Source of the DNA: Atrina japonica
Taxonomy: Eukaryota; Mollusca; Bivalvia; Pterioida; Pinnidae
NCBI GenBank assembly: GCA_030159075.1
Contig: BROG01000072.1
Location: forward strand, 1 to 64,000
Direction of reading: 5' to 3'
Length of the DNA: 64,000 bases
Shown here: positions 1 to 11,724 of the stretch, in pieces
Layout: the number at the start of each line of letters is the position of its first letter
Position numbering within the stretch: the first letter of the stretch is position 1
Translations under genes and position numbers: made by a program
The notes under the pieces: model-generated
The model's database searches: none
What the model was told of the DNA's origin: nothing
The model's input: only the letters and a program-made list of their open reading frames with translations

Positions 1-141
1 AAAAATCCTGTCTTAGCCTTATAAGTTTTTTTTCTTCATTTTTTTAAAATTAAATTTAACATATTTTGTTTCATTATTATTTACAAGTGATTATCCATAG
101 GCCTACATTAAAAGAAATGCTAATTACTTTACCATCAGATA

Positions 142-258
142 GTCCTAGAATCAGATAGTCATAGAATCAGATAGTCATAGAATCTCATAGAATCAGATAG
201 TCCTAGAATCAGATAGTCCTAGAGTCAGATAGTCCTAGAATCAGATAGTCCTAGAGTC
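142..258 (+). repeat. Short tandem repeat (~16 bp unit) in a RAD54L intron
   Basis: About seven imperfect copies of a unit like atcagatagtcctaga lie just before the acceptor of exon a. Low complexity; no coding potential seen. Confidence 0.8.
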
Positions 259-279
259 AATGTCATTTTATATTTACAG

Positions 280-432
280 TTGAACAAGTCATTTGTTGTC
301 GTTTAACACCACTGCAGTCAGAACTGTACAAGTTACTGGCAAATTCAAAGATGAGGGAGGTTAAAGGTCATGATAATAAAAATTTCGCCAGCTCTTTGTC
401 TTTCATCACACAGCTGAAGAAACTCTGCAATC
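280..432 (+). CDS. RAD54L: RAD54L exon a
   Basis: Follows the acceptor tatttacag and ends at the donor gtaagt. The first two bases complete a codon from an upstream exon. It encodes the [20 protein letters not shown] stretch through LKKLCN, the segment before the second RecA-like lobe. Confidence 0.93.
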
Positions 433-3400
433 GTAAGTATAAATGTGATTCTTTTTTTCCATCCTAATGGTCAACATTTACAGCATTAAACATACTGGTT
501 TATCCTCAGTAATGGGAGATTTATATTTTAGAAATTATTAGATTAAATATTTAATTAACAATCATGTATATCTTACAACATTTAGATGTATTCAGTGTCA
601 ATTATACATGCTTTAATGTCATTGCTTCTCAATCTTTACACAATTTGAACTCTCGGTTTAAAATAAATAGTGTATATTTATCATTATATCTGTTCATTCA
701 TGATTGTGCCCTGAATATTATTTTTGAATAAACATTTTCGACTTCTTCTCAAGAACCAATTGTCCAATTTTAAGTACACTTGACAGGAATTATCTTCATG
801 TTTAGTCCTGTACCGTTTGCAAATGAAAAGGGGCTAGGAACCTAATGGACTCTAAAAACGACCAAAACTTGGTCATCTTTAAAAATGGTCTTCTCATAAA
901 TCATTAATCAGATTTCTTTCAAATTTGGTATGTGTGACTCCTGACACCAAAAATGAAAATCTTGTGTTAAGTCAAACATACACCAATACTACTTATAGAT
1001 ACTACCCCTTCAGACACTTCCTATGAGAAGATGCGTAAAAATGCCAGATAATAGGAATAAGGATATTCCTTAAGGACATTGTCAAGATTTGACGATATCT
1101 ACATGGTTTGAGAATAAAAAAAACTCTATAAAGGAGCTTCAGTGGATAGCTTCAAATGATATACAGCACAAGTGCATAAAAATGGCTTATGAACTCAAAA
1201 CTGATCATTTTGTTTCTTATGGAAAGACATGTTCAGTTATGTATATGGACATTGCGCCCCAATGCCTTTCAAAATTTTATTTTCAACTTCTGACAGTGTA
1301 TTGCAGTCTGGCCATACTGCCTTTAGTGATGTTTTTTTCCCAACTTTTAGACATTTTTGACTTCTTCAGAAGAACAAATGGGCCAAATTTTATCAAACTT
1401 GTCAAGGGTCATCCACATGCAAAGCTGCATAAAGTTTCTAAATGAAAAGGAGCTGACACATTACGACTCTAATATAGTCAAAACTTGGTACATCTTGTCA
1501 TTTACCAATGAGCTACATATTCCAACTGTAAATCATAAATTTCACTCCAGTGAATGTAAATGCTTGTTGGGCCTCCTTTTTATTAGCTCACCTCGCAAAG
1601 TGAAGGGGAGCTTAAGCTATACCCCCAGTGTCCGCATCAGCGTCCATGTCCGAACTGATTTTTTTTGTAACCAGAAGTGCTAGAATGACAAAACTTGTAA
1701 GCATGATGCATCTAGTTATGAACATCAGAATGCAGGTTGCTGATGCTGCATATGACCTATGACCCACATCTGCATGACCACGTTGAAAAGTTTTATGGTT
1801 CAGTGATCATACTAAGAAGATTGATTTCAACATTATCTCGGAAAGTAGAAAGACTACACTTCCCAATCTTTCACTGGTGATGCACATTGGCTTGCAGTTT
1901 GAAGATTTAGCATCTGAGCTACATTTCACCTTTGAGTGGCCATGTTAAGAGAAAATTTAATTAAGGCATTATCTCAGAAAGTAGAAAAGCTAGACTTGCC
2001 ACTCTTGCACAGACCACATAAAGAAGAATTGGTTTTAGCATAATTTCTGAAAGTAGAAAGGTTAAACTTGGAAAACTTGCACACAATTTGCCAGCATGAA
2101 GTGAGCTATGTAATCTGTGATGACTGGAAGTTGCACTTCTGAAATCGTGATAAGTTATCATCATTTTATTAGATGGAAGCTGAATGTCCATATCTTCTTG
2201 GATAGAAAATAAGATCTGACACAGCTGTATTGTCTTTGGTCATGTGAGTGACATGTAATTTTAGTGTGCCACAGAAATACCATAGGTTCCATAATGTTAT
2301 TTTTCACTGGTGAAAAATAACAATGAAAAATAGTAATAATAAACAATTCATAAATCCTTATATTTTATTGCCAAAATGAAATGAAAATTATTAGTATAGA
2401 GGCAAAGTTGCCATGTGAGGTGAGCTTGGTGATCTATGATGTATATTTTTTTTTATTGTTGTAGCTAAGGATCACAGATTTGTGTTACATGGAACACCAT
2501 TCAGCAAATGTTCATCAAGTAAATTTCTATTTTCAGACCCAGATTTGATTTTTGACAAGTGTTCAGAATCAGCAGCTGGATACCAAGGTGCCTTTGATCT
2601 TTTTCCTCCAGGTCATAATCTAAAAAATGTCAGCCCGGAACTCTCAGGTAGGTTGTAGTGTGTATATGAGTGTTTGTGTGAGTGTGCATGTGTGTGTGTT
2701 TGTGGTTGTTTGTGTGTGGAAGAGAAGAGGGGAGAAGTAGATTTCTCTTTTTTCATAGACCTTAATTAGACTTGTTCATTTAGCATTGGTATATGCGCCA
2801 GTCTGTGACAGAATGTACTTTGGTATACTGTTGTCTGTCTGTCCATACACGTCTCACAATGCTTTGACAAATCCTTACAAAAGTTTTACTCACTGTTGGG
2901 TTCCTTGAAAACTAGGTACCTGGTTAAAAATTTTACAATATTGACATGCCAATTAAGTGGATCAGACAATATGACTCATGCATTTGGTTGAAAGTCTTCC
3001 AAAAGACCTAAAGAAATATTACATGTAAGTATGATTCATTGTCTTACAATATTTGGAGCTGGATATCAAGTCTGGAGGGGCCTTAAATAGAACATCATGA
3101 TTTGAAGCATAAAGTCTTTCACTACTGGTCAGCGCAGGTTCGAACCACAGCTGATTTTTGTGACAAAGTTTTTCAGTTTACTTGCGGGAGACCGATGGTC
3201 TTTTCTCAGGTACATTGTAAATCGGTTCTCTCCTCCACCATTAAAAACTGGCTACCACGATATAAATGAAAAATTAATGAGTGTGGCATAAAACAAAAAT
3301 CAAAATCAAATCAAATCAAATCAACAAGAGGCAGAGTATAGACTGTAGATTACATGATTGTAATGTGATAGATGTTATTATAACCTGGCTCTCTTTTTAA

Positions 3401-6400
3401 TTGTATATAAAATATTTTTGACTGGTTGAATAACATCCTATCAAATGACTAAAAACCTGTAAAACTATGCAAGAGGGCAACATAATTATTTGCAGACGGT
3501 TTCTCCACCACACACAAATTCCTGAAATGGAGAACCAGGTAATAAATCAGTTGTTTAATTTGTATTAAGGGAACAGCCAATGATTTGACTCTTCCCTTAG
3601 TACCAATGAAACAGTTGAATATTGTCATGTGATTGTTTTGATTTCAGGGAAAGTATTGGTGCTAGACTGTTTACTAGCCATCATCAAGGCACAGAGCAGT
3701 GATAAAGTTATACTGGTATCTAACTACACTCAGACATTGGATCTCTTTGAAAGATTATGCAGGCAACGAAGGTAAGTTGTGTACATTTATTTAGCCATAT
3801 GTAGATTGTTACAGCGTAATTGTTGGCCTTGGAGAAGCTTTCAACCCTACAAAGCCAAATACACTGGCCTTAAACATGAGAAAATATCAGAATATTTAGA
3901 TACTGAGGGGTGAGAGGGTAATGATAGAAATGCATATACATTTCAGTTCTAAATGTTATCTCTAACTTGTATAGAGCCACTTGATCTTTCTTCTTTTTAA
4001 GTTTGTGAATGATGAATGTATTTGACCAAATGTTTAAACAAACATGAAAATACAATAAAAAAACCTCCCACCAAAACAAGACTCTTTGGCCTAGTCTGGG
4101 TGTATGCTGTTATACATATTGATATTCAAAGCTGTGAAATATTTAACATGTGAACTGTGAACTTCAGTTAGAATTTAGAATGGTGACAAGAGATATAGAG
4201 CCGATTGTGTTTACATTATAAAGTCACTGTCTCGTTAAAGTTGAATCTTTGTTTGTCTTTTCTTTTGACAGGTACTTGTTTGTTCGATTAGATGGTTCTA
4301 TGTCTATCAAAAAAAGATCTAAAATTGTGGAGAAGTTCAACAATCCCAGTGTAAGAGTTTTCTTTGTTGTTTTCTCGGTGGTTTAAGCCACACTAAATAA
4401 TCTTTTAGTCAAACAATTGGTTCCATTGGGCGCTTACCATTAGTACAGGACACACTAGTACTGGACAGGTTTTGTCAGTGTTCCAGAAGTCAAACAGGAC
4501 TGTAAAAGTTGTAAAACATTTTTATTTTAGATAAAAGATGTATTTTCTATTCTGAAAATTCATTATTTTCTGATCATTTTTGGAGCCATCATTTGAAAAC
4601 ATTGTTTCTTTAAATCAGTCATAAATTCAGGTTTTTTGGCAGTGTCTGTAAAGTAAAAATTGTTGAATCATGGGAAGGAACTCAACTCTGAGCAGATGCC
4701 AGTTCGTCTGTAGGGGAACTAACTAGTAATCACTTGGTATGTTCCTAAAAATGGAAAGAGGCAATATTGTAAAACTGGTTAGACACTTGACTTGTCCATC
4801 ATTTTGTATATTCACATCGTCAGTCACCCAGGTTCCCATTAAATAGCTTTTTTCAGCGATTTTGTATGTTTGCTTCATATGCATTAAGTCTGAATGAATT
4901 TAGTAAATCGTCAACATCTTCCCAATTATTGCTAGAGTTATTGGAACTTTGAGTATGTCCAAAAAGCAATCTCAGCATTTCAGATGAGTACTTGACTTGA
5001 TTCCCCACTGATTTCAAAAGATTTTGTATGTTTTCTATATATAAGATCAATTGATAAATATTGCTAGAGTAATGAACTTTAAAAGCATCAAAAGATCTAA
5101 AGTTTGGTGTTTCAGTCAAAATACATTTTCCACAGTAGATTTCAAACAAAATGGCAGTTTATATTTGACATTAACATTTCATTAATATTATGGTTTCATG
5201 ATGAGACATAATAATCAAGGAATTCTGTTTCTTGTACAATGAAAATGTGGGTATAAAAGATATTGTAGAAAATAGAATATTTAGACAGAAATACGTTGCT
5301 TTAATATCTGTTGGTTTTTTTTTTCTGTCTGTAAAGTAAAAATTGTTGAATCATGGGAAGGAATTTAACTCTGAGCAGATGCCAGTTCGTCTGTAGGGGT
5401 ACTAACTAGTAATCACTGGTATGTTCCTAAAAATGGTAAGAGGCAATATTGTAAAACTGGTTGACACTTGTCTTGTCCATCATTTTGTTTTCAGCATCGT
5501 CAGTCACATCAGGTTCCCATTAAATAGCTTTTTTCAGCGATTTTGAACAAAATTTTGTATATTGCTTCATATGCATTAAGTCATGAATGAATTTAGTAAT
5601 CGTCAACATCTTCCAATATTGCTAGAGTTATTGAACTTTGAGTAAGTCAAAAAAGCAAATCTCAGCATTTCAGATGAGTAACTTGACTTTGTTCCCACTG
5701 ATTTCTAAAGAATTTTTTTTGTTTCTATATATAAGATCAATTGATAAATATTTGCTAGAGTAATGAGACTGTAAAAGCATCAAAAGAAGAAAGTTGGCTG
5801 TTTCTGTCAAAATACATTTTCCACAGCAGATATCAACAAAATGGCAGTTTATATTGACATGAACATTTCACTAATATTAGGTTTCAAACGACACATAATA
5901 ATTCCAAGGAATTCTGTTTCTTGTTCAATGAAAATGTGGTATAAAGATATTGTAGTAAAATTGAATATTTTGACAGAAATTAGTTGCGTTAATATCTGGT
6001 TTTTTTTTCTCAGAGTCCTGAATTCATATTTATGTTAAGCAGTAAAGCTGGTGGGTGTGGTCTTAATCTGATTGGAGCCAACCGTTTGGTAATGTTCGAT
6101 CCTGACTGGAATCCAGCCAATGATGAACAAGCTATGGCTAGGTGTTGGAGGGATGGTCAGAAGAAACAATGTTATATTTACAGACTTATAGCGGTAAGTA
6201 CATGACCTATATCCAATACGCTCAAGGTCACTTGCAATGTAGGCATGAAGATTTACTGAAAGTTGGATAATTGATGTTCATATTTTGTTATTTTATCATA
6301 TCAATTGATTGGTGCAAAGCAATGTTTTCCATAAACAGTTGTGTCACTAGCTAATAAACTTTATATATTTTGTGATAATAAGGTTAGATCCAGTTTGGTA

Positions 6401-8583
6401 TTCATATACAAACAGTACTGTTGAGTTAATCAATTGCAAGTGAAAAAGTGCCAAACCTGCTGGTCATTTGACATTTCGTTGGGTTAAATATGGATACAAT
6501 CTCTTTTTATTTGCTATATTATCATTATCATTAAACATAAATAAATATTTTAAATTTTATATGATAAGTTTTATATTTTTAGCACATATAAACAATATTT
6601 CGTTGTCAAATGAAGTGATATGTTGTAATTTGCATACAGTGGTAATTTTGAAATGAACATTCGAGAGTTCATTCAGTCCGAATCATAACCCGACAAGATG
6701 TCACGTGACCCGCATTGGCAGTTCACTCAGATTTTAAAACCACAGGTTGATTGGAAAAGTGAGGACATATGAATTATTGCATTGATTTGTGCAAAATGTT
6801 GTTTTAGAGGACAATAGTATAAATAATTTCCTGTGTACAGATAGCCAAGTGTTTAATTGTTGGGCGTTGTTTATTGACATAGTTTTGGCCTCCTGTGGTC
6901 TTCACCATCTGTTTTATTTATTTTTATATCAACAACAGACAGGAACTATAGAAGAAAAGATATTACAACGCCAGACACACAAGAAGGCCTTAAGCAGCTG
7001 TGTGGTTGATATGGAAGAAGATGTAGAGAGACATTTTAGTTTAGAAGAGTTGAAGAATTTATTTCAGTTGGATGAAAAAACTCTCAGTGATACTCATGAC
7101 AAGTAAGTACCAGAAGTTTAAAATTAAAAATGTTCAATGGTATACATGATGTCAAAATGGATTTCTTGTTTGTATTAAAAGTTTCAAATATTCAACGTTT
7201 TTATACAAATATAATGTTTTTTTAAAAATGCGGGTTGAAAAAAAAGCTTGTGATAATGTTGTATTTGTGAAAAGAAATACGTGTAGAATGTGTATAATGG
7301 GTGGATAAACATTTGTATTCTTATTTGGATGGCAGGAATATCAAATATCGGTGTATTTCATTAATTCTAGGCAATGCATGCATGAAATGTTCAAATCAAC
7401 TACGGCAATATATCTTTAAACCTTTTTAATCAAAATTTTGGTCTAATCGCGGAAATTATTTTTGACAAAATGACACCCTGGATGCCTTTTAATGGAAGAA
7501 TGAGTTAAATGTCAAACAGAAAAGTACCAGAAAGTGAAAGTAAAAAAAGAGAAAATGAAAAAGAATGTTGGTAAAGTATAAGAAGGAAATGTATGTGATA
7601 CATGAAAAAGAATTGTTAGTGGGACATCATAAAGATAATACAGTGGAAATCTGCTATAAACATGATTAAGACCACCTAAATGACTTTCAAAGTGGTCTGG
7701 TCAGTGAGCTTGTCTCTTTAGCCAGGATTTGTGCTTATTGAATATTTATTAGGAAATTTTATAGAGACTGAATACTTATGGCCTAAATGTGAGGTGGGTG
7801 TTTGCTTAAAATGTCATTTTAAGTATAAAAATTTTTATGATTAGTTATGGGGCAAATGGGCATTGTGTTGATAAGATTTATCTCCCTTCAATGAGCTTAC
7901 TAGTATAGTTCTACTAAGATGATTTAACATTTGTTTATCAACACAAGTCTAAAGTAGATCCTAACAAGGATGAAAGTGTAGTTTTTGACACAAAGTTTTT
8001 GGTGTTTGATAGAACCCAATTGAGCTGCATCTTGGTAGACATATACCTGCCCCATAAATGTTTGGTTTTTTTTTGTTTGAGAAGGGGATAGTTCTTTACA
8101 ATTAAACAATTTGTAAATGTTGACTGCATTATTTTTTAACAAATATTTAAAATGAAATTTTGTTTTGGCATTGGTAAGAAAATAATTGGTATGATATTTT
8201 TTTACCTATATACGGCATTACAATCATTGACACATGTTACAAAATGTCTGCATAACTGTCTTCTGCTGCTGGAATAGATATCTGTTTTATGAATTTATTA
8301 TCTGCACTTTGTAATAAGTAAAACTTTTGTCAGTATCTCCTAAACTTGGCTCAAAATTCCTATTTATCTTTTTTTTTTCAGATTTAAGTGTAGACGATGT
8401 GTTAACAATATCCAAATCAAGGTACCGTCAGAGGACAGTGATTGTAACTCAGACTTATCACAGTGGCATCATTCGGCAGATAAAAAAGGCGTTATAGATC
8501 TGTTGCTCAAAGGTGCATGGAACTCTGCAATTTCATTTGTGTTTCACCATAAGTCCCATGAAGAACAGAGGAAAACTGTCTAG
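280..8583 (+). CDS. RAD54L: RAD54L, DNA repair/recombination ATPase, C-terminal half (7 exons, 5' part outside window)
   Basis: Spliced exons encode 336 residues matching the C-terminal part of RAD54-like SWI2/SNF2 ATPases, nuclear proteins that translocate on double-stranded DNA and help RAD51 in homologous recombination. Exons read as 280-432, 2537-2647, 3648-3771, 4272-4350, 6014-6193, 6939-7102 and 8382-8583; every intron has GT..AG ends and all phases join without a break. Visible in order: [27 protein letters not shown] across the first junction, [20 protein letters not shown] (motif IV), [27 protein letters not shown] (motif V), [12 protein letters not shown] (motif VI), [21 protein letters not shown] and the terminal [15 protein letters not shown] before TAG. 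That C-terminus is typical of RAD54L rather than RAD54B. The start and helicase motifs I-III lie before base 280. A Cys stands where human RAD54L has Val after QAMAR. The gene looks intact. Confidence 0.96.
725..1497 (+). repeat. Direct repeat pair (~150 bp) in RAD54L intron
   Basis: 725-888 and 1345-1497 share a diverged ~150 bp segment (a ttcgacttcttc-like start, then aaatgaaaaggrgct and aaaacttggt). The rest of the 433-2536 intron outside the listed repeats shows no exon. Confidence 0.55.
1583..2433. repeat. Dispersed repeat with inverted ends in RAD54L intron
   Basis: The left end reads agctcacctc and the right end gaggtgagct, an inverted pair ~850 bp apart. Inside, a ~40 bp block with gaaagtagaaag recurs at about 1833, 1971 and 2042. 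Such agctcacct-ended repeats are common in bivalve genomes, to my recollection. No transposase is visible. Confidence 0.5.
2537..2647 (+). CDS. RAD54L: RAD54L exon b
   Basis: Acceptor tttcag, donor gtaggt. It encodes [11 protein letters not shown] to LSG and contains the conserved FDLFPPG block. The first intron ends one base into the His codon. Confidence 0.93.
3088..3326 (+). repeat. SINE-2 family, full or nearly full copy
   Basis: A tRNA-like head (ggtcagcgcaggttcgaa, which includes a box-B-like gttcgaa) is followed by the body gtttacttgcgggag, a tctcctccaccattaaaaac block, aatgagtgtggcataaaac and an aaatc-repeat tail. The same body recurs at 9600, 12788, 14938, 18187 and 26203, and reversed at 11483. 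It lies in the RAD54L intron between exons b and c. Confidence 0.75.
3648..3771 (+). CDS. RAD54L: RAD54L exon c (helicase motif IV)
   Basis: Acceptor atttcag, donor gtaagt. It encodes [20 protein letters not shown] followed by [20 protein letters not shown], the start of the helicase C-terminal lobe. Confidence 0.95.
4272..4350 (+). CDS. RAD54L: RAD54L exon d
   Basis: Acceptor tttgacag, donor gtaaga. A short exon encoding [20 protein letters not shown] and KFNNPS; RLDGSM is the conserved turn of the second ATPase lobe. Confidence 0.95.
4641..6011 (+). repeat. Tandem duplication, two ~680 bp units, in RAD54L intron
   Basis: 4641-5324 and 5325-6011 align along their whole length, for example gtctgtaaagtaaaaattg at 4643 and 5327, and tttccacagyagatwtcaa near 5127 and 5817. 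The copies differ mostly by single-base indels in short runs plus scattered substitutions. The second copy runs into the acceptor of exon e; the first ends in a similar T-run but lacks the ctcag acceptor. Confidence 0.88.
6014..6193 (+). CDS. RAD54L: RAD54L exon e (motifs V and VI)
   Basis: Acceptor tttctcag, donor gtaagt. It encodes [20 protein letters not shown] through [19 protein letters not shown], holding motifs V and VI. The second copy of a ~680 bp tandem duplication ends at this acceptor. Confidence 0.96.
6371..6465. mobile_element. MITE-1 internal fragment in RAD54L intron
   Basis: The stretch from aataaggttagatccagt to agtgccaaacctgc aligns with the middle of the foldback MITE at 47946-48319 (aataaggtcaggtccact ... 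attgccaaactggg). The terminal repeats are missing. Confidence 0.55.
6939..7102 (+). CDS. RAD54L: RAD54L exon f
   Basis: The acceptor is the cag at 6936-6938, chosen over the AG four bases later because it keeps TGTIEEKI in frame after LIA; donor gtaagt. It encodes the [10 protein letters not shown] and [15 protein letters not shown] blocks. Confidence 0.93.
7103..8381. other. Last RAD54L intron, no recognisable feature
   Basis: AT-rich sequence with GT..AG ends and a strong terminal pyrimidine tract. I see no exon, repeat or RNA gene. Confidence 0.6.
8382..8583 (+). CDS. RAD54L: RAD54L terminal exon
   Basis: Acceptor with a long pyrimidine tract ending ttca-g at 8381. It encodes [14 protein letters not shown], the [15 protein letters not shown] block and [15 protein letters not shown], stop TAG at 8581-8583. 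Confidence 0.95.
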
Positions 8584-8606
8584 CATATGTGCTCACCATC
8601 TGGCTG

Positions 8607-8722
8607 TCATCAGAAGTATAGAGATAGGGAAGTTGTCCACTTGCTGTTCTCAGAAGTATAGAGATAGGCATGTTGTCCACTTGCTGTTATCAGAAGTATA
8701 GAGATAGGGAAGTTGTCCACTT
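8607..8722 (+). repeat. ~42 bp tandem repeat in RAD54L 3' UTR
   Basis: Nearly three copies of a unit with cagaagtatagagatagg and gttgtccacttgctgtt start 24 bases after the RAD54L stop codon. Confidence 0.85.
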
Positions 8723-9599
8723 TTGCGATCTCCTGATGGATATCAGGGGCTTATTTTACAAAAGGTCCCAAGTGTTAGACTTGGTCACACTTACAACATT
8801 TTACAAAGAAATAGGACTTGTGACTTACAACCAAATAAGGTCCGTATGACTACCTAGAGCCATTGCGTAGACCTATGTCATTGTTGCAAGTGTCATAATT
8901 TATCTAAATTCTTATTTCTGTAAATGTAGCACAAGACTCTAAAGGTGAATATATCTAAAAGACTAAAGAGAAAAACTCTAAGTGAGACTTATGAATTTAT
9001 GACGTTTCAAAACGGACCATAGAGAAAAACTCTGTATGATGTTCTGCCATCAGCTTGCATTCATTGTTATAAACAAATATTTCTGTCCAGCTTGTGTTGC
9101 TCCCTGAGGGTAACCAAAATGGTAAACGGAGAGCTTTTTACCAATCTTCTGCTATCATCTAGTGATAATCATTGTAGTAAACAGAGGAACTGTCAAACCT
9201 GTGCATGTTATGCCCCCTGGTGGTAATTGACATAGAAAAGACAGGAACTTTTCTATCCTGTAATTCCATCAGAGTTTTAAACAGTGTAGTAAAAATAGAT
9301 TAGAGTTTAACTTACGTGTGTTACAGATGCTTATCATTCAACTTAACTATGTTACAGATGCTTAACAGTTAGGAGACGGTGGGATCTGCCTACCTTACTT
9401 GTGATGCCAACTGATTGTAATCAAAATTGTAAAGAATTATAAGGAACAAGGGTCCTAAAGGACAGGTCCTTTTCTGTCAATTTTGGGAAAATGCCATTGG
9501 CAACACAATTACGAATTTTTATGCAAGTTTGTGTCAAACTGGGAAAATAATTTGCACACATAGAAACATAAATGTAATGCAGTCTTTATATCAAATGTG
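8723..9599. other. Gene-free stretch downstream of RAD54L
   Basis: Probably 3' UTR and intergenic DNA. A possible old repeat lies around 8750-9020, where agagaaaaactct occurs twice. No ORF of interest. Confidence 0.5.
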
Positions 9600-9735
9600 T
9601 TTACTTGCGGAAGGTCGATGTTCTTTACCCGGGTAACCAGGGTTTCTCCCCCACCAATAAAAACTGGACGCCATCATATGACTGAAAGATTGTTGAATAT
9701 GGCGTAAAACAATATATCAAATCAAAAATCAAAAT
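9600..9735 (+). repeat. SINE-2 3' body
   Basis: Matches the SINE-2 body: gtttacttgcggaaggtcg, tttctcccccaccaataaaa, attgttgaatatggcgtaaa, then an aaatc-rich tail. The tRNA-like head is not visible. Confidence 0.75.
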
Positions 9736-11370
9736 TAAATGTGTTTCCCTTTATATTTATTTATTTTCATTCTGGTGGTGACCTCAACACCAAATTGGGG
9801 ATTTTTCCATCAAATTAGGAAAAACACATGTAATTTGCATTGGGAATTGGGCTGAATTTTGGCCCTGTGGATACTATAGAAAAATACCTGAAGGACCATG
9901 TTTATTTTTAACTGAAAACATAAGAATACTGGAATTTTTGCAGTAATCTGTACCTGTCAGGTGCGCAGGCCTCGATGAACTGTATAATTGTTTGTCAGTT
10001 TTTTAACAAATGATTATGAAAAAAATTGGAAACCATGAATGTGAAGTTAAGGAGATATGAAGGCAAAGTTGGAAAGTCAAGGTAATTGCAGGGATTTTAT
10101 TTTAAAGTTGAAATATGTAAATGTCCATTTTGAATAAGTAATATAAAACAGTTTATAGACACTAAAAAGAGAATTTATTTAGTATGTCTGTAAGAATGTA
10201 AATGCATCCTTAAATAAATGCCTACGAATTCTATTTTTAGTTTGTTATTATATCATTAGCAACACAAATATGGATGTATACTGATTTCACTGTATCTGGC
10301 AATGTACATATGTTTTTATCATTGTAATCTGAGGATAGTTACTTGTTTGATGCTGGGTGCCTGTCTCACTTGTTGTCCTTGTTACGCAGTCATACAGTCG
10401 CTTGTTGTAATTGTGGGCATGTTGTAATTGTGCACCCTGTACAAATTACGTCATTTCTGTAAACAAAGTATCATCCCAGCTTCTAATAAAGTTAAGATTT
10501 TGTGTATTCAGGGGTCAGATAAAGTAAATCCTTTTGAAATCAGTTGAAAATAAGTATTTTATGCTAAAATCAAAGACATTTAGCCAATATCCCCAAATTC
10601 CCACAATATATATTACAGAGGCACACGTTTGCAAGATGTACTCTGTCCACTGTCAATCACAGTAAAAAAAAATCTCCCAACCAATGATTGAGCCCTTCAT
10701 AAAGCACTTAGACTGTCTAAACAATGCTTAACACTCAAACATGATGAAAAAATAGAGATGGGGAACGACCTATAGTTGAGCATGCGCACAATTACATTAA
10801 GATGGTGAACACTTGCTGAACACAGAGGCGAGTCTATTTTCAATCTTGCTACGGCTTATTGATTACTGAATAAAATGTTTTGTTATTGTTACTGTTTTGC
10901 CTGATGTTTGATGTATTCAATCAATGTTTAGAATCAATTCAGAATGTTTATTTTTAGCGACTGCTTGACCAAATTTGTATTAGATGCACACAATTGCAAC
11001 AAACCATCGTATATGTTTATAGCTCTGACAAGCAAAGTGTCATGTGATTTTCTGACCAGGATGATCATGGTCAAATCAATGTTTAGGAGACAAAGGCACA
11101 TGGCAGCATAGCCATCACCCTTCTTTGTTGTGTGTTACATATTTACATTTATTATTTCTTTTCAATTCTCGTCAAGGTTCTTATTTCCTCACATGTCCAA
11201 AAATTGTGTGAGATTTAAATTTGTTAGATATTCCTGAACTCCTGGTGGATATCCTATTCAGGAGATTTCTATATGCATCATAGATAAGTCACTTTATGAT
11301 TTTTATTACAGCCAATTTTTTTTGGAATGATATTTTATGCCATACTCAACAATTTATATATATGTATGTA
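9736..11370. other. Gene-free stretch
   Basis: AT-rich intergenic DNA. Candidate AATAAA signals (near 10483 and 10869) could serve a long RAD54L 3' UTR, but nothing fixes this. No ORF with recognisable content. Confidence 0.4.
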
Positions 11371-11373
11371 TGT

Positions 11374-11386
11374 ATATATATATATA

Positions 11387-11482
<96 letters not shown>
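11374..11482. repeat. (AT)n microsatellite
   Basis: About 100 bp of uninterrupted AT dinucleotides. Long open frames through it (Ile-Tyr repeats) are artefacts. Confidence 0.97.
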
Positions 11483-11484
<2 letters not shown>

Positions 11485-11612
11485 TTCCGCAAGTAAACTG
11501 GCATAATTTCTAACAAAACCAAAACCAACTAGAACCTCATTGACAAGAAGTAAAAGACTTCATGGTTCAAAGCATGATGCTCTGACAACTTGGCCACATA
11601 GGGCTGCATTAC
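11483..11612 (-). repeat. SINE-2 head and body, reversed, cut by the microsatellite
   Basis: The reverse complement gives a tRNA-like head (ccaagttgtcagagcatca, tttgaaccatga) followed by the SINE-2 body ending gtttacttgcggaag, where the (AT)n tract begins. The head matches the copy at 18187. Confidence 0.65.
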
Positions 11613-11724
11613 AGTTAGTATGTTAAATCATACAAAGTTTTTAAAACTGTATTGTATTAAGAGAGAAATATTTTGTTACTGATAATTGCTTTGGATTATT
11701 TTGAACATACACAGTGTCAATTTG

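Noticed and set aside
280..8583. Assignment as RAD54B
   Set aside because: The DVERHFS block, the SDTHDK segment and the [13 protein letters not shown]-terminus fit RAD54L.
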